Below are positions 58,071-58,241 of a stretch of DNA of 58,241 nt, in pieces. Under the pieces are notes generated by a model that did no database searches, was not told the origin of the DNA, and was given only the letters and a program-made list of their open reading frames with translations. A program made the position numbers and the translations under genes. Numbering within the stretch: the stretch's first letter is position 1; every line of letters starts with the position of its first letter. The DNA is from Psilocybe azurescens (taxonomy: Eukaryota > Basidiomycota > Agaricomycetes > Agaricales > Agrocybaceae): contig JAJIRX010000837.1 of assembly GCA_023853785.1 (NCBI GenBank), forward strand, positions 1-58,241. The letters run 5' to 3'.

Positions 58071-58241
58071 GGACATGCAATAAATAAGGGCAAACGGCAG
58101 GAGTGTAATTGAAAGCAGGTATATTCTAAGCAGTACGAGTACTATGACTAACTTGTCCAATTTGCTCAATCTAAAAAGGAGAGAAGTTGAGTAGAACCTT
58201 AGGTTGCCGATCTTATATGCGCAATGTCTAACTGTCCTTTA
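57894..58241. other. Intergenic to window end
   Basis: The end of the segmental duplication lies at about 58070; nothing recognised beyond it. Confidence 0.4.

Noticed and set aside
1..58241. CRISPR arrays, prokaryotic operons or phage features
   Set aside because: Spliceosomal introns, intron-containing tRNAs and chromatin genes show nuclear eukaryotic DNA; no regularly spaced repeats of CRISPR type were seen.

Overview
The window looks like nuclear DNA of a mushroom-forming basidiomycete (Agaricomycetes). Genes are cut by many short introns (about 50-105 bp, GTRNGT donors, CTNAY-type branch points, AG acceptors). The two tRNA genes carry introns just 3' of the anticodon. The family content is typical of that group: expanded F-box and BTB/POZ genes, NmrA-like reductases, a GH71/GH99-like protein, a caleosin, and an Rsc1-type bromodomain/BAH subunit. 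All gene models below are hand-spliced from the sequence; no database search was run.

Region 1 (1-19 kb) is a duplicated accessory block. It holds four minus-strand NmrA-like reductase copies (A at 1277-2263, B at 5349-6369, C at 9389-10420, D at 14653-15672), of which only C reads through intact. B, C and D sit in direct repeats: the tail of an F-box gene, then the reductase, then about 1.5 kb of spacer; the last two repeats run on into the 3' part of a large low-complexity gene. Two copies of a BTB segment, F-box relics, a 422-bp MITE with an empty-site control, and an insert with inverted-repeat ends complete the block.

Region 2 (17-23 kb) carries the parent low-complexity Ser/Pro/Ala-rich gene (minus strand) and a small acidic-protein gene upstream of it.

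Region 3 (24-43 kb) starts and ends with BTB and F-box copies and is bracketed by two tRNA-Thr(AGU) genes in opposite orientation (26.4 and 39.0 kb). Between the tRNAs lie a two-finger C2H2 protein, a GH71/GH99-like protein with a long PPxY-containing tail, a divergently transcribed uridine-kinase/YFH7-like P-loop kinase and a full-length BTB protein.

Region 4 (44-54 kb) is a conserved core: a caleosin (minus), a PCD1-like Nudix hydrolase (plus, head-to-head with the caleosin), a bromodomain-bromodomain-BAH subunit of an RSC-type remodeller, and a secreted/single-pass membrane protein.

Region 5 (55-58 kb) has an uncharacterised gene whose product carries CAE...FCxxC residues arranged as in zinc-dependent cytidine deaminases. 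A second, internally deleted copy of this locus lies at 39.3-40.85 kb.

A cross-cutting caution: nearly every otherwise conserved gene is broken by single-base length changes, most of them in homopolymer runs. This pattern looks more like sequence or assembly error than like coordinated decay, so pseudogene calls that rest on one such site should be held loosely.
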